64,000 nt of DNA. It comes from Gordonia sp. SID5947 (GTDB lineage Bacteria; Actinomycetota; Actinomycetes; Mycobacteriales; Mycobacteriaceae). The translations under genes were made by a program, and so were the position numbers. The stretch spans positions 2,604,001-2,668,000 of the forward strand of contig NZ_WWHU01000001.1 of NCBI RefSeq assembly GCF_009862785.1, written 5' to 3'. Below the pieces are notes generated by a model that was given only the letters and a program-made list of their open reading frames with translations, ran no database searches and had not been told where the DNA came from. Of this stretch, positions 1-8,666 are shown piece by piece (within the stretch, counting starts at the first letter, position 1; each line of letters starts with the position of its first letter).

Positions 1-821
1 ACGGCTGGGAATCGACGGGCGCGCCCTGGTCCTACGACCACGAGCACTACGACGGTGTGCTCGACGTCCGACGTCGCGAGGCGGACATCATGCGCGCCTA
101 TGTCGCCGGGCGGGAATGCCTGATGCAACTGCTGACGTCGTCGCTCGACGACCCGGCCGCCGGCAGGTGTGGTCGATGCTCGGTGTGCCGGGGACGTCTG
201 ACCGAGCCGTTGTCGCCGGAGGTCTCACCGGAGCTCGTCCGGACGATCACCGGGTCGTTGCGACGATCCGCGCTGACACTGGAACCACGAAAGATGTGGC
301 CGGGCGGTGCTTTCGGGACGCGCGGCCGAATTCCCGCGGGACTCGCGGCCGAGCCCGGACGCGTCCTGGCACACGCCGATGCCCCGGAGTGGGTGGATCT
401 GCTGGCCGGCGCCCGCCGGGGTGACACACAGGCGCTGACCGATCTCGGCGACGCCGCCGTCGCGACCTTGTCGTCGTGGGTCCGCGACGTCGGTACCCGG
501 CCGGACGTCATCGCGTCGCTGCGGCTGACCGGGACCGTGCTGGCCGAGAAGGTCGCCGATCACCTGTGCGAGGTAGGGCGACGTCCGCGGCTGACGGTGC
601 CGGTACGTTCAGGCGACGGACCGGGCCGGGACGCGACCGGCGCCACCGAGGCGGTGTATTGGCGTGATCATCTCGGCGCGATACCCGACGTCGAGGGACA
701 GCACGTACTGCTGGTCGTCGACGAGACGTCGTCGGGGTGGCCGATCACCCTCGCCGCGGCGGAGCTGCGGGAGGCCGGCGCCACCGCCGTCCTCCCCTTG
801 CTCATCCACCGAACGGCGTAA
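1..821 (+). CDS. recQ: RecQ-family ATP-dependent DNA helicase, C-terminal part (5' end outside window)
   Basis: The reading frame is open from the first bases of the window (codons start at position 3) and ends at TAA 819-821, so this is the 3' part of a longer gene. The first ~50 residues carry a RecQ-type zinc-binding pattern: a Cys in REC, then CGRCSVC. The rest, ending LLVVDETSSGWPITLAAAEL, resembles the phosphoribosyltransferase-like tail that actinobacterial RecQ-like helicases carry. The helicase motor domains lie upstream and cannot be seen. Expected role is unwinding DNA during recombination and repair. Family assignment rests on the zinc site and tail only. It converges on the HIT gene with 8 bp between stops. 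Confidence 0.75.
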   Translation, partial: GWESTGAPWSYDHEHYDGVLDVRRREADIMRAYVAGRECLMQLLTSSLDDPAAGRCGRCSVCRGRLTEPLSPEVSPELVRTITGSLRRSALTLEPRKMWPGGAFGTRGRIPAGLAAEPGRVLAHADAPEWVDLLAGARRGDTQALTDLGDAAVATLSSWVRDVGTRPDVIASLRLTGTVLAEKVADHLCEVGRRPRLTVPVRSGDGPGRDATGATEAVYWRDHLGAIPDVEGQHVLLVVDETSSGWPITLAAAELREAGATAVLPLLIHRTA

Positions 822-829
822 CTCGCGCC

Positions 830-1258
830 TCAGGCGTCGACGACGTACTCGCTGTAGCCCGTGTCGCGCAGGGCGGTGCGGATCTTCTCTGCCGCGGCGT
901 CGAGTTCGGCCGGGTCCGGCTCCTTCTCCGCGTTGCCGAGGTCGAAGGCGTCCATGCTCTCGAGCGGGAAGACGTGGATGTGCACATGCGGTACCTCGAG
1001 ACCGGCGATCATCGTGCCGACCCGCGACACCCCGAAGGCCTGCTTGACCGCGCGGCCGACCTTCTGCGAGACGTCGGCGAGGTGCGCGTAGGCGGCCGTG
1101 TCCATCTGCTCCCAGTGGTCGACCTCCTCGCGGGGCACCACCAGCACGTGCCCCGGGGTCACCGGGTTGATGGTGAGGAATGCGACGGCCTGACCGTCCT
1201 GCCACACGAATCGCCCGGGCAGTTCTCCGTTGATGATCATGCTGAAGACCGATGCCAT
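830..1258 (-). CDS. HIT family protein (histidine-triad nucleotide hydrolase)
   Basis: The protein has 142 residues. Near the middle it has the histidine triad HVHIHVFP, the nucleotide phosphate-binding motif in which the central His attacks the alpha-phosphate. The N-terminus (SMIINGELPGRFVWQDG) is typical of the small Hint branch, which hydrolyses purine nucleotide phosphoramidates. The ATG at 1258 was chosen because homologues start at this ASVFSMII block; the frame stays open further upstream only as low-quality sequence. It is cytoplasmic and apparently monocistronic. The specific substrate cannot be read from the sequence. Confidence 0.85.
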   Translation of the reverse strand: MASVFSMIINGELPGRFVWQDGQAVAFLTINPVTPGHVLVVPREEVDHWEQMDTAAYAHLADVSQKVGRAVKQAFGVSRVGTMIAGLEVPHVHIHVFPLESMDAFDLGNAEKEPDPAELDAAAEKIRTALRDTGYSEYVVDA

Positions 1259-1339
1259 GCGCACAGTGTAGGACCCCCGCACATTGCGGCGCCCGTGTGT
1301 TGTCGGTGACCTGTCGGACGTCCATGACATTCTTTTCCT

Positions 1340-2428
1340 GTGAGTCGACCAGAGTTCATCCGCACCCGCACCGTCGCCTCGACGGACGTCGTGGCGATGG
1401 CCCAGCGGTTTCCGCGGTTGCGGTACATGGGCTCGAAATACCGGCTCCTCCCCCACCTCGAACGGACTTTCGCCGAGATCGGTGGCACCACAGCGGTCGA
1501 CGCGTTCTCCGGGTCGGGCGTCGTGTCGTATCTGCTCAAGCGTCAGGGTTTCCAGGTCGTCAGCAACGATTTCCTGAACTTTCCGCACATCATCACCAGG
1601 GCCACGGTCGCAAATTCGAGCGTGCACCTGGAACCGGACGTCGTCGAGGAGATCTGCGGCCCGCCCGCCGATGACCGGGACTTCATCCAGAGCACCTTCG
1701 ACGGCCTCTATTTCACCGCCGAGGACCGCGCCTTTCTCGACTCGGCCTGGTCACACATCGATCGGCTCCGCGGATATCGGCGCGACCTCGCCATCTCGGC
1801 ACTCGTGTTGTCGGCCGCGCGCAAGCAGCCGCGCGGCGTGTTCACCTTCACCGATTCGTCCCGCTATGCCGACGGACGCCGTGACCTGCGGATGTCGCTG
1901 CGCGACCACTTCCGGCTCCGCGCGGTGGACGAGTACAACGCGACCGTGTTCAGCAACGGGCAGTCGAATCGCAGTGTGAGCGGGGACATCTTCGACCTCG
2001 ACGTCTCGAGCCTGGACTCGGCTCCCGACCTCGTCTACCTCGACCCGCCGTATGCCCCGCCCACCGACGACAACGACTACATCAAGCGCTATCACTTCCT
2101 GGAGGGGCTCAGCGCATACTGGCGCGGGATGACGATCATGGAGCACACCAAGACCAAGAAGCTCACCAAGCGCTACACGCCCTTCGCCTACAAGCACACC
2201 ATCGAGGACGCGCTGGTCCGGACATTCGAGCACTTCGAGACGTCGGGCGCGATCGTGTTGTCGTACTCGTCCAACGCGCTACCCGGCGCCGACCGGATCA
2301 TCGATCTGCTCGGCAAGGTCAAGCCGTCGGTGGAGGTGGTCGCCATCGATCACAAGTACAGCTTCGGCACACATGTCGCCGCGACCCGGCGCGACGTGAG
2401 CGAGTACCTCTTCATCGGACGGGACTGA
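1340..2428 (+). CDS. DNA adenine methylase (D12 class N6-adenine methyltransferase)
   Basis: This is the methyltransferase of a probable type II restriction-modification pair. Visible motifs are the D12-class opening RYMGSKYRLLPHL, the SAM-binding motif I DAFSGSGVVSYL and the catalytic LDPPYAP (DPPY type, methylating adenine N6). Its length of 362 residues from GTG 1340 fits the family, but GTG 1391 or ATG 1397 (MAQRFPRLRYMGSK) may be the true start, since no good ribosome binding site precedes 1340. The endonuclease gene starts 23 bp after its stop, and a DpnII-like partner suggests, but does not prove, GATC recognition. Confidence 0.85.
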   Translation: MSRPEFIRTRTVASTDVVAMAQRFPRLRYMGSKYRLLPHLERTFAEIGGTTAVDAFSGSGVVSYLLKRQGFQVVSNDFLNFPHIITRATVANSSVHLEPDVVEEICGPPADDRDFIQSTFDGLYFTAEDRAFLDSAWSHIDRLRGYRRDLAISALVLSAARKQPRGVFTFTDSSRYADGRRDLRMSLRDHFRLRAVDEYNATVFSNGQSNRSVSGDIFDLDVSSLDSAPDLVYLDPPYAPPTDDNDYIKRYHFLEGLSAYWRGMTIMEHTKTKKLTKRYTPFAYKHTIEDALVRTFEHFETSGAIVLSYSSNALPGADRIIDLLGKVKPSVEVVAIDHKYSFGTHVAATRRDVSEYLFIGRD

Positions 2429-2451
2429 TACGACGAGATGTTCTCTGCGCG

Positions 2452-3290
2452 ATGAGTGACGCCGGATCGTTCGACGACTATCTGAAGACGCTGGGGCGGT
2501 TGACCTCTCACGTCGATCCGACCGCGTCGACACCGGAGGCGGAACGGATCATCCAGGCCACCGGCAGCCTGGGCGAGATGCTGGACACCGACGTCGCGGG
2601 GCTGGCGGCCTGGGTGCGCGAAAATCCCTCGGACGTCCCCGTGCTCGGGCTGGCCGTCGGTCTGTCGCAGGAGAAGTTGAAGAACGTACTGCGCGATCGT
2701 TTCGGCACCACCGGCTGGCACGGCGTCGCTCGATCCCAGCCGGTCGACCTGATCACCTGGCTCGACACCGAGTTCGACCTCGTCCGGATGCTGCGCACCC
2801 AGCTCGAACGCACCTACTCGTTCGCCGACATCCTGGTGGCACGCGCCGGCAGTCGGGTGACCGCCACGCGGGCCGGGGCCTCCGGACGCCACATCGAGGA
2901 CGAGATCGAGGCCATCGCGAGCGATCTCGGCCTCGACTACGTCACGCGGTCCCGGTTCACCGGACGCAACGGCCGCACCGCGCCGGCCGACCTGATCATC
3001 GGAGATCCCGAAACCGCCGACATCGTCGTCGCGGCAAAGGGTTTCGATTCGACCGGCAGCAAGCTCACCGATGCGGTCCGGGAGATCGAGGAGATGGCCG
3101 AGGTGCGCCTCCCAAGCAGCTCGTCCTCGCGGTGATCGACGGCATCGGCTGGAAGTCGCGCCAATCCGATCTCCGACGAATCCACCAACTGTGGGCGGAT
3201 CGTCAGATCGACGGTATGTACACACTGGTCAGCCTCGACACGTTCCGCGACGACGTCCGCGAGTTCGCTGCTCTGCGACGCCTCATCTGA
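2452..3290 (+). pseudogene. DpnII-like type II restriction endonuclease, frameshifted by one missing base
   Basis: The intact frame 2452-3135 encodes 227 residues but loses homology-like sense after EIEEMAEVRLP. The frame one base back continues as KQLVLAVIDGIGWKSRQSDL and ends at TGA 3288-3290. Adding one C to the CCC run at 3111-3113 joins the two as VRLPKQLVLAVIDG, giving about 279 residues. The joined protein has a PD-(D/E)xK-like core, ADLIIGDP then IVVAAKGFDSTGSK, and the DGIGWK block seen in the DpnII family. It follows the adenine methylase directly, as in a restriction-modification operon. Either a real inactivating deletion or an assembly error is possible. If real, the cell would keep the methylase but have lost cutting activity. 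Confidence 0.75.
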
Positions 3291-3296
3291 CGTACC

Positions 3297-3365
3297 CGCG
3301 ACGGTTCCCGTCATCCGCGACGGGTTTTTGGGGTCGCGGATGAAGGGAACCGTCGCGGCTGCGGG
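3297..3365. repeat. Long palindrome, family A copy 1 (3' of endonuclease gene)
   Basis: Two 25-base arms, 3297-3321 and 3333-3357, are reverse complements with a single mismatch. They begin CGCGACGGTTCCC and enclose the 11-base loop GGGTTTTTGGG. The same element, with loop GGGTATTCGGG, occurs at 40745-40821. It lies between the convergent endonuclease and DUF899 genes. It could act as a bidirectional terminator, although there is no run of T after either arm. The right side runs on as GCTGCGGGG, matching the longer arm of copy 2. Confidence 0.85.
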
Positions 3366-3387
3366 GGGGTGCCGGGGGGTGCGGGGG

Positions 3388-4065
3388 TCAGGGGCCGTAG
3401 AGGCGTGCGATGTCCGGTGAATCGAGCCAGCCCGAATATGTCGGTGTCCTCGGCCACCCGTCGGGAAGGTCCTGCCACTCCTCGCGGCGGCCACGCGGCA
3501 GCGCGTCGATCAACGGGAAGGTGTGGCCGAGTTGCTCGACTCCGCGCCCGGCCGTGTGCCACGTGCGGTAGACGGTGTCGCCGTCGCGCAGGAACACGTT
3601 GACGCCGAATCCCTCACCCGGGGCGGCATCGACATCCGCGCCGAACGAACTCTCGGCCGACGAGTACCACTCCATCGCGTTGCCGACCTTCGCCTTGTAC
3701 GCCAACGCCTCGTCGATCGGCCCGTTGGTGACGATGACGAACCGGGCGTCGTAGTTGTCGAGGAAGTCGAGTCGGGTGAACTGCGAGGTGAAGCTGGTGC
3801 AACCGCCACACTGGAACTCGGCCCCGTTCGACCACATGTGGTTGTAGACGATGAGCTGAGAGCGGCCGGCGAAGATGTCGACGAGGCGGATCGGGCCGTC
3901 CGGTCCGATCAGTGTGTAATCGCCCATCTCGACCATGGGTAGGCGTCGGCGCTGTGCGGCGATGGCGTCGAGCTCGCGGGTCGCAGCCTTCTCCCGCGCC
4001 CGTAGATCGGACAGCGCATCGCGCCAGGTCTGGTCGTCGACCACGGGTGGCAGGGCATCAGACAT
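3388..4065 (-). CDS. DUF899 family thioredoxin-fold protein
   Basis: The protein has 225 residues from ATG 4065, which is preceded at good spacing by AAGGAG. It matches the DUF899 pattern: an N-terminal helix with charged residues, then a thioredoxin-like core containing IVYNHMWSNG and the Cys pair CGGC, and a C-terminal FPLIDALPRG region. Members are cytoplasmic and often described as dithiol-disulfide isomerase-like, but no substrate is established. It is a single gene; the two-component system downstream lies on the same strand 65 bp beyond its start side. The family call is firm and the function unknown. Confidence 0.8.
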   Translation of the reverse strand: MSDALPPVVDDQTWRDALSDLRAREKAATRELDAIAAQRRRLPMVEMGDYTLIGPDGPIRLVDIFAGRSQLIVYNHMWSNGAEFQCGGCTSFTSQFTRLDFLDNYDARFVIVTNGPIDEALAYKAKVGNAMEWYSSAESSFGADVDAAPGEGFGVNVFLRDGDTVYRTWHTAGRGVEQLGHTFPLIDALPRGRREEWQDLPDGWPRTPTYSGWLDSPDIARLYGP

Positions 4066-4130
4066 GGAGAGCTCCTTTCGTCCTCTTCCCATACTGACCA
4101 CCCGTAGGCCGATTAGTCATCGGTCTGCGC

Positions 4131-5621
4131 TCAGTCGTCGAGTCGCGGCAGCCGCACCCAGAACGTCGAACCCTCGCCGGGTGTCGAATCCACGCCGACC
4201 GTGCCGCGATGCGCATCGACCAGAGCAGCCACGATGGACAGCCCGAGGCCGCTACCTCCGCCGCTGTCCCCTCGGTGACGGGACGAGTCGCCGCGATAGA
4301 AGCGCTCGAAGACGTGGGACGCCTCGTCGGGGGTGAGTCCTTGTCCGGTGTCGGTGACCGTGAGCAGCACGTCGTCGTGACCATTGGACTGGTCGACCCC
4401 GACGCCGACGGTGATCGACGCCTCGGCGGGCGTGTGGGCGATCGCGTTGTTGATCAGATTCCGCACCACCTGCAGCAGACGCGGCGCGTCCCCGGAGACC
4501 ACCGGCGGTTCTGTCGCGTCCCCCACCTCGATCCGGATCGGACGCTGCGGTGCAGCCGCTTTCGCACTGTGCACCGCGTCGGTGGCCAGCATCAGGACGT
4601 CGACCGGCTGGTGTGCGATCGGCCGGTGCGCATCGAGGCGCGCCAGCATCAACAGGTCCTCGACGAGCAGACCCATCCGGCCGGCCTCCGCGTCGATGCG
4701 GCCCATCGCATCCGTCGCATCCGGGACCGCACCCTGTTTGTACAGCTCGGCGAACCCCTTGATCGATGTGAGCGGGGTCCGCAGCTCATGGCTGGCGTCG
4801 GCGATGAACCGCCGCATCTTCTCCTCGGAGGCGCGTGCCTGCTGTTCCGACGCGGCGGTCCGCGCGAACGCGCGCTGGATCTGCCCGAGCATCGCGTTCA
4901 GCGACCCGGACAGACTTCCGACCTCGGTGTTGGGCGGCGCGGATGGCACCCGCATGTTCAGATTGCCCGCGGCGATCGCATGAGCGGTCTCCTCGACACG
5001 ACGCAGCGGCCGCAGACTGGACCGCACCAGCAGATAGCTCAGCACCCCGATCGCGAGCACCACGAGGACGCCGATCCCGAGCTGCAGCCACATCAGACGG
5101 GACAGCGTCGCATGGACGTCTCCGAGCGGGGTCGCGACCACGGACTCACCGAACGGCGTGGACGCCTTCACCACCCGCCACTCCGGGCCGTCGCCGTCGG
5201 CGGACTTGACGGTTGTCGGCCCCGCGTTCCCGGAGGGCAGACCGGCGAGGTCGGGCTCGTCGGAGAAGTCGTTGTTGATGATCGTGTCGCCGTTCCCGAT
5301 GGTGATCATCGAGTAGTACTGCGACGGCGGGCGACGCGGCCCGGGTGGCATCCCCTGTGCCGGGGCCGACGCCGGGTCGCGCGGACGTGCCCATGTCTGC
5401 ACGGCATTGGTGAGCCCGTCGTCGGTGCGGGAGAGCAGATCCTGCTTCATCGCCGAGGTCACCGCCAGGCCGGAGGCAAGCAGTCCCAAGACCACCAGGA
5501 CCAGGGTCAAGCCGACCAGGGACAAGCGCAGCGGAATGCCCGTCTTGGGCGCGCGGGTCTCGCCGGACACCGGCGACGCAGGCCGCCGGCCGCCGGAATC
5601 AACGGTGGGCGCGCCTGTCAC
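4131..5621 (-). CDS. Sensor histidine kinase (two-component system)
   Basis: This membrane sensor kinase of 496 residues starts at GTG 5621, overlapping the response-regulator stop by 4 bases (GTGA). In order it has a transmembrane helix around 32-56, an extracytoplasmic sensor domain to about 175, a second helix around 178-200 followed by a HAMP linker, the phosphoacceptor ASHELRTPLTSIKG with His278, and an ATP-binding domain with the N box RNLINNAIAH, DTGQGL and GSGLGLSIV. It should autophosphorylate and pass phosphate to the paired regulator. The overall layout resembles mycobacterial TrcS/MprB-type kinases. The signal is not evident; the sensor domain is proline- and acid-rich. Confidence 0.92.
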   Translation of the reverse strand: MTGAPTVDSGGRRPASPVSGETRAPKTGIPLRLSLVGLTLVLVVLGLLASGLAVTSAMKQDLLSRTDDGLTNAVQTWARPRDPASAPAQGMPPGPRRPPSQYYSMITIGNGDTIINNDFSDEPDLAGLPSGNAGPTTVKSADGDGPEWRVVKASTPFGESVVATPLGDVHATLSRLMWLQLGIGVLVVLAIGVLSYLLVRSSLRPLRRVEETAHAIAAGNLNMRVPSAPPNTEVGSLSGSLNAMLGQIQRAFARTAASEQQARASEEKMRRFIADASHELRTPLTSIKGFAELYKQGAVPDATDAMGRIDAEAGRMGLLVEDLLMLARLDAHRPIAHQPVDVLMLATDAVHSAKAAAPQRPIRIEVGDATEPPVVSGDAPRLLQVVRNLINNAIAHTPAEASITVGVGVDQSNGHDDVLLTVTDTGQGLTPDEASHVFERFYRGDSSRHRGDSGGGSGLGLSIVAALVDAHRGTVGVDSTPGEGSTFWVRLPRLDD

Positions 5622-6343
5622 CCGCGTGGCTCACGCATCACGTAACCCACGCCGCGGAGAGTGTGGATGAGCCGCTTGTCGCCGGTGTCGAGTTTGCGCC
5701 GAAGGTAGGACACATACGATTCGACAACGTTCACCTCGCCACCGAAGTCGTAGTTCCACACGTGGTCGAGGATCCGCGGCTTGGACAGCACGGTGCCCGC
5801 GTTCACCATGAAGTAGCGGAGCAGGGTGAACTCGGTCGGCGACAGCGACACGAGGTCACCCGCCTTCCACACCTCGTGGGTCTCGTCGTCGAGCTCGATG
5901 TCGGCGAAGGTGATCCGTGCCGATTCCTTCGCGTGCTCATCGAAACCGCTGCGTCTCAGCAGCACCTGCAGCCGCGCGACGACCTCTTCGAGGGAGAACG
6001 GCTTGGTGACGTAGTCGTCGCCGCCGATGGTGAGACCGTTGATCTTGTCCTCGACCGAGTCCCGTGCCGACAAGAACAACGCCGGGGCGGCCACGCCGTC
6101 GGCACGCAGACGCCGGAGCAGGCCGAACCCGTCCATCCCGGGCATCATGACGTCGAGGACCAGCACGTCGGGTTTGAAGGTCCGGCAGCGATCGATCGCC
6201 GCCGGACCGTTCTCGGCGGTCGACACCTCGTAGCCCTGGAATTTGAGCGAGACCGACAGCAGTTCGCGGATGTTCTCCTCGTCGTCGACGACGAGCACCT
6301 TCGCGCCCTGACCGGCGCCCTGACCCTTCGCAGCTTCGCTCAT
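5618..6343 (-). CDS. OmpR-family response regulator
   Basis: The protein has 241 residues from ATG 6343, with GGGGAAGG upstream as ribosome binding site. The receiver domain (residues about 15-130) has the acidic pair VVDDEEN, the phosphoacceptor Asp64 in LVLDVMMPGM, the switch Ser in LFLSARDS and the Lys in VTKPFSLEE. The C-terminal winged helix contains LSPTEFTLLRYFM and ends SYLRRKLDTGDKRLIHTLRG. It is the DNA-binding partner of the kinase encoded directly downstream with a 4-base overlap. Target genes cannot be inferred here. The trans-regulatory domain is TrcR/MtrA-like. Confidence 0.93.
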   Translation of the reverse strand: MSEAAKGQGAGQGAKVLVVDDEENIRELLSVSLKFQGYEVSTAENGPAAIDRCRTFKPDVLVLDVMMPGMDGFGLLRRLRADGVAAPALFLSARDSVEDKINGLTIGGDDYVTKPFSLEEVVARLQVLLRRSGFDEHAKESARITFADIELDDETHEVWKAGDLVSLSPTEFTLLRYFMVNAGTVLSKPRILDHVWNYDFGGEVNVVESYVSYLRRKLDTGDKRLIHTLRGVGYVMREPRG

Positions 6344-6454
6344 GGCATCACCTTCCCCCACCAGGCTGCCATGAGTCTGGATCATCGCTGGGAGATTTCT
6401 GTGAATGCCGACCTGCGGCGATGCATGTCGCAGGCGCGAGATCCAGCGCTCGGA

Positions 6455-7672
6455 TCAAGCACGCATGAACGGGGCGGGGTAGCCAGGCGAGGGGCGCACC
6501 TCACCGAGCCACTCCTCGAGCTGGGCCGCCCGCTCCGCGAGGGCACGGGTGGCGGCTCGGGGCAGCTTCTCGAGCGGATGGACCTCGATCCGGCCGTCGT
6601 CCTTGCGTTGGCGCCAACCGCCCACGATCCGACCGTCCCACCACGCGGTCTGTCCGCCGTTGCCGTTGCGGTCGAAGACCTGCTCACCGTGGCGCCCGAG
6701 ATAGAAGTCGCGTTGCTTCCAACCCATCGTGGTGGGATCCAGTTCGGGGAGCAGACAGGCAACCGGATCGGCAGGCTCGTCGGCCGCCACGTCACCAGGG
6801 ATGTCGTCGGCGAGGACGTACCCGATCTCCCCGCGCTCGAGGTCGACCTCGACGACGTCGAGAGCGGCAAGAGCCGTACGCACCGCACCTTTCGTCGACC
6901 CCAGCCACCAGACGAGGTCGGTCTCGGTGCCCGGCCCAAACGAGCGCAACCAGTGCTCGATCATGGCCTTGTGCCCGTCTTCGACCGTCACGAGCGGCAA
7001 CGGCTCACCGAGCCATGCGGTCATCGACGACCACGACGGCCTCGACACATGCCACCGGGACTCCTCGTCCGGGTCGCGGCCGGCGAAGTTCGGCCCGCGC
7101 ACGATGTCGCCGGCCGCGCTCATCATGTTGAGCACCCGGGGACCCATCGGTGTCCGCGCCTCCCACTTCGTGCCGACGCCCTGGATCACGTAACCGTCGA
7201 GCGCGGGCAGACGTTCGCGCAGTTGCGTCGAGGTACGCGACGCACCGTCGGCGAGGTCGTCGTCAACGGCCGCATGCGCGACGTCGATCCAGGCATCCGG
7301 ATCATCGAAGCCGGGACTACGCCGGAGGTCGCGGAGCATGTTCGTCCGTTCCGACGCGGTGACCCGTGGGCCGACCGCGCCCACGGCGGCGGCGAGGACA
7401 GGTCGGGTGAACACGAACAGCGTGCGACGCATCGCGAGCTGCTTGATCAGGGTGCGATCGTCGTACAGCGCCGTGTCCATCTCCTTCGGCAGGAATCCCG
7501 GGATGCGGGCCCACGCGGAGAGATACACGGTCGACGGGGTGGTTGCGTGGTAGCCGACGAGCGCGTCCGCGAGATCGGTCACCGATGACGCCTCGGCTCC
7601 GGCGGCGAGACGATGACGACGGACCAGACGGGCGCGACGCTGCGCGTCGGTGATCGCCGGGCGGACAGCCAT
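6455..7672 (-). CDS. Winged-helix DNA-binding protein, AlkZ/YcaQ-like family
   Basis: The protein has 405 residues from ATG 7672, whose ATG shares one base with the RidA stop (TGATG), so the two genes are translationally coupled. It matches the large HTH_42 (AlkZ-like) family. Recognisable blocks are TPSTVYLSAWARIPGF near the N-terminus, the central ALDGYVIQGVGTKWE, and LLPELDPTTMGWKQRDFY followed by VFDRNGNGGQTAWWDGRIVG. Some members are DNA glycosylases that remove interstrand crosslinks, but most actinobacterial ones have no tested activity. A repair role is therefore an inference from the family only. Confidence 0.75.
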   Translation of the reverse strand: MAVRPAITDAQRRARLVRRHRLAAGAEASSVTDLADALVGYHATTPSTVYLSAWARIPGFLPKEMDTALYDDRTLIKQLAMRRTLFVFTRPVLAAAVGAVGPRVTASERTNMLRDLRRSPGFDDPDAWIDVAHAAVDDDLADGASRTSTQLRERLPALDGYVIQGVGTKWEARTPMGPRVLNMMSAAGDIVRGPNFAGRDPDEESRWHVSRPSWSSMTAWLGEPLPLVTVEDGHKAMIEHWLRSFGPGTETDLVWWLGSTKGAVRTALAALDVVEVDLERGEIGYVLADDIPGDVAADEPADPVACLLPELDPTTMGWKQRDFYLGRHGEQVFDRNGNGGQTAWWDGRIVGGWRQRKDDGRIEVHPLEKLPRAATRALAERAAQLEEWLGEVRPSPGYPAPFMRA

Positions 7673-8070
7673 CACGCGGGCAGCGCGGCGATCGCCTCGA
7701 GCTCGACCACCTGTTCGTCGTACGGCAGGACGGTGACGCCCATCATCATCGCCGGTGGGACGACGCCGTCGAACCGTTCGACGACCGCATCCCAGGCGAC
7801 CGTGAGGTCGGCCTGCAACCGCTCCGCGACGTAGACGGTCAACTTGGCGACATCCGACATCGACGCGTTCTGCTCGCCGAGGACCACGGTCAGGTTCTCC
7901 AGGCACTTGCGGGTCTGGCCGACGACGTCACCCGGGGAGTCGACATCGCCATCGGTGGTGAGCGGACTGATCCCGGCGGTGAACAGCAATGGACCGGGCG
8001 TGACGGTCGAGCTGTAGGCGAAGCCTCCGTCGTGCAGGGCAGACGAACCGTTCAGGCGAACTCGCGACAT
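7672..8070 (-). CDS. RidA/YjgF family protein
   Basis: The protein has 132 residues and the YjgF/RidA (Rid) fold: SSTVTPGPLLFTAGISPL at the N-terminus, then DVVGQTRKCLENLTVVL and the C-terminal MMMGVTVLPYDEQVVELEAI. Family members deaminate reactive enamine/imine intermediates of amino acid metabolism, and RidA proper uses an active-site Arg near residue 105. Here the equivalent segment reads PAMMMGVTV without an Arg, so it belongs to another Rid subgroup and imine deaminase activity is doubtful. It is first in a two-gene operon with the AlkZ-like gene. Confidence 0.82.
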   Translation of the reverse strand: MSRVRLNGSSALHDGGFAYSSTVTPGPLLFTAGISPLTTDGDVDSPGDVVGQTRKCLENLTVVLGEQNASMSDVAKLTVYVAERLQADLTVAWDAVVERFDGVVPPAMMMGVTVLPYDEQVVELEAIAALPA

Positions 8071-8114
8071 GGGCAGATCCTACGTCGTTGCTCCGACGCC
8101 CCCCGGCAGACACA

Positions 8115-8146
8115 TCGAGCCCCGCCGGTTGCCCGGCGGGGCTCGA
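8115..8146 (-). terminator. GC-rich hairpin 3' of small secreted protein gene
   Basis: Perfect 14-base arms begin TCGAGCCCCGCCGG and enclose the 4-base loop TTGC, 20 bp beyond the stop of the minus-strand gene at 8167 and 44 bp upstream of the RidA start. There is no T tract, as is common in actinobacteria. A terminator separating the two minus-strand genes is the likely role. Confidence 0.7.
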
Positions 8147-8166
8147 AGGTGTTGCCTCGGTGGAGG

Positions 8167-8442
8167 TCAGTACTTGGGGAACAGGGACAGCGCCAGCTTC
8201 CCGGCTGGGCCCAGCTCCGGGTTGGTGGCCATCGCCCGATCGATGCCCAGCTTGATGTTGTCGAGCGTCGGCGCGGCGTTCTCGACCGTCGGCTCGATCG
8301 TCGGCAGCGGCGCCGCCTCCGCGGGCGCCGCGGCCAGCGCGAGTGCGCCCGCCATTGCCGCTCCGGCCAGAGCCGCCCCGATCAGCCGCCGCCCGGCGCG
8401 CCCCGATCGCTTCTGTGACCCCTCGATGATTTTCCGGCCCAT
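8167..8442 (-). CDS. Small secreted protein of unknown function
   Basis: The protein has 91 residues. A twin-arginine-like charged start (SGRAGRRLIG) is followed by an alanine-rich hydrophobic segment and a signal peptidase site around APAEAA, leaving a mature chain of only about 45 residues (APLPTIEPTVENAAPTLDNI onward). No domain is recognised. The ATG at 8442 gives a normal signal peptide; longer starts add an unlikely N-terminus. It is flanked by its own hairpin downstream and by a 224-bp divergent gap before the SDR at 8667, which probably holds its promoter. Confidence 0.6.
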   Translation of the reverse strand: MGRKIIEGSQKRSGRAGRRLIGAALAGAAMAGALALAAAPAEAAPLPTIEPTVENAAPTLDNIKLGIDRAMATNPELGPAGKLALSLFPKY

Positions 8443-8666
8443 GTCGTCGACCGCCCTTCCCCCGCACCACGCGGAAGTCGTGATGAATGTCTGCAGTGTT
8501 CCAATGTATGCGGTCGACGAGGAATCGCGCGCGCCGACATGGTCCAGCGGACAACTTCCGGTCCCACGGCACTGCGAGCCGTCTCCACCAACGCACATCA
8601 CGGATTCGACAGTGGCAATCTGTTTGCCCGTCCCCGGTCGCCGACTCCCGCTATACGGTGAGACAC

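Noticed and set aside
3103..3113. Programmed -1 frameshift in the endonuclease gene
   Set aside because: The sequence lacks a canonical slippery heptamer and a following stem positioned for frameshifting, and the same one-C defect occurs in three other genes.
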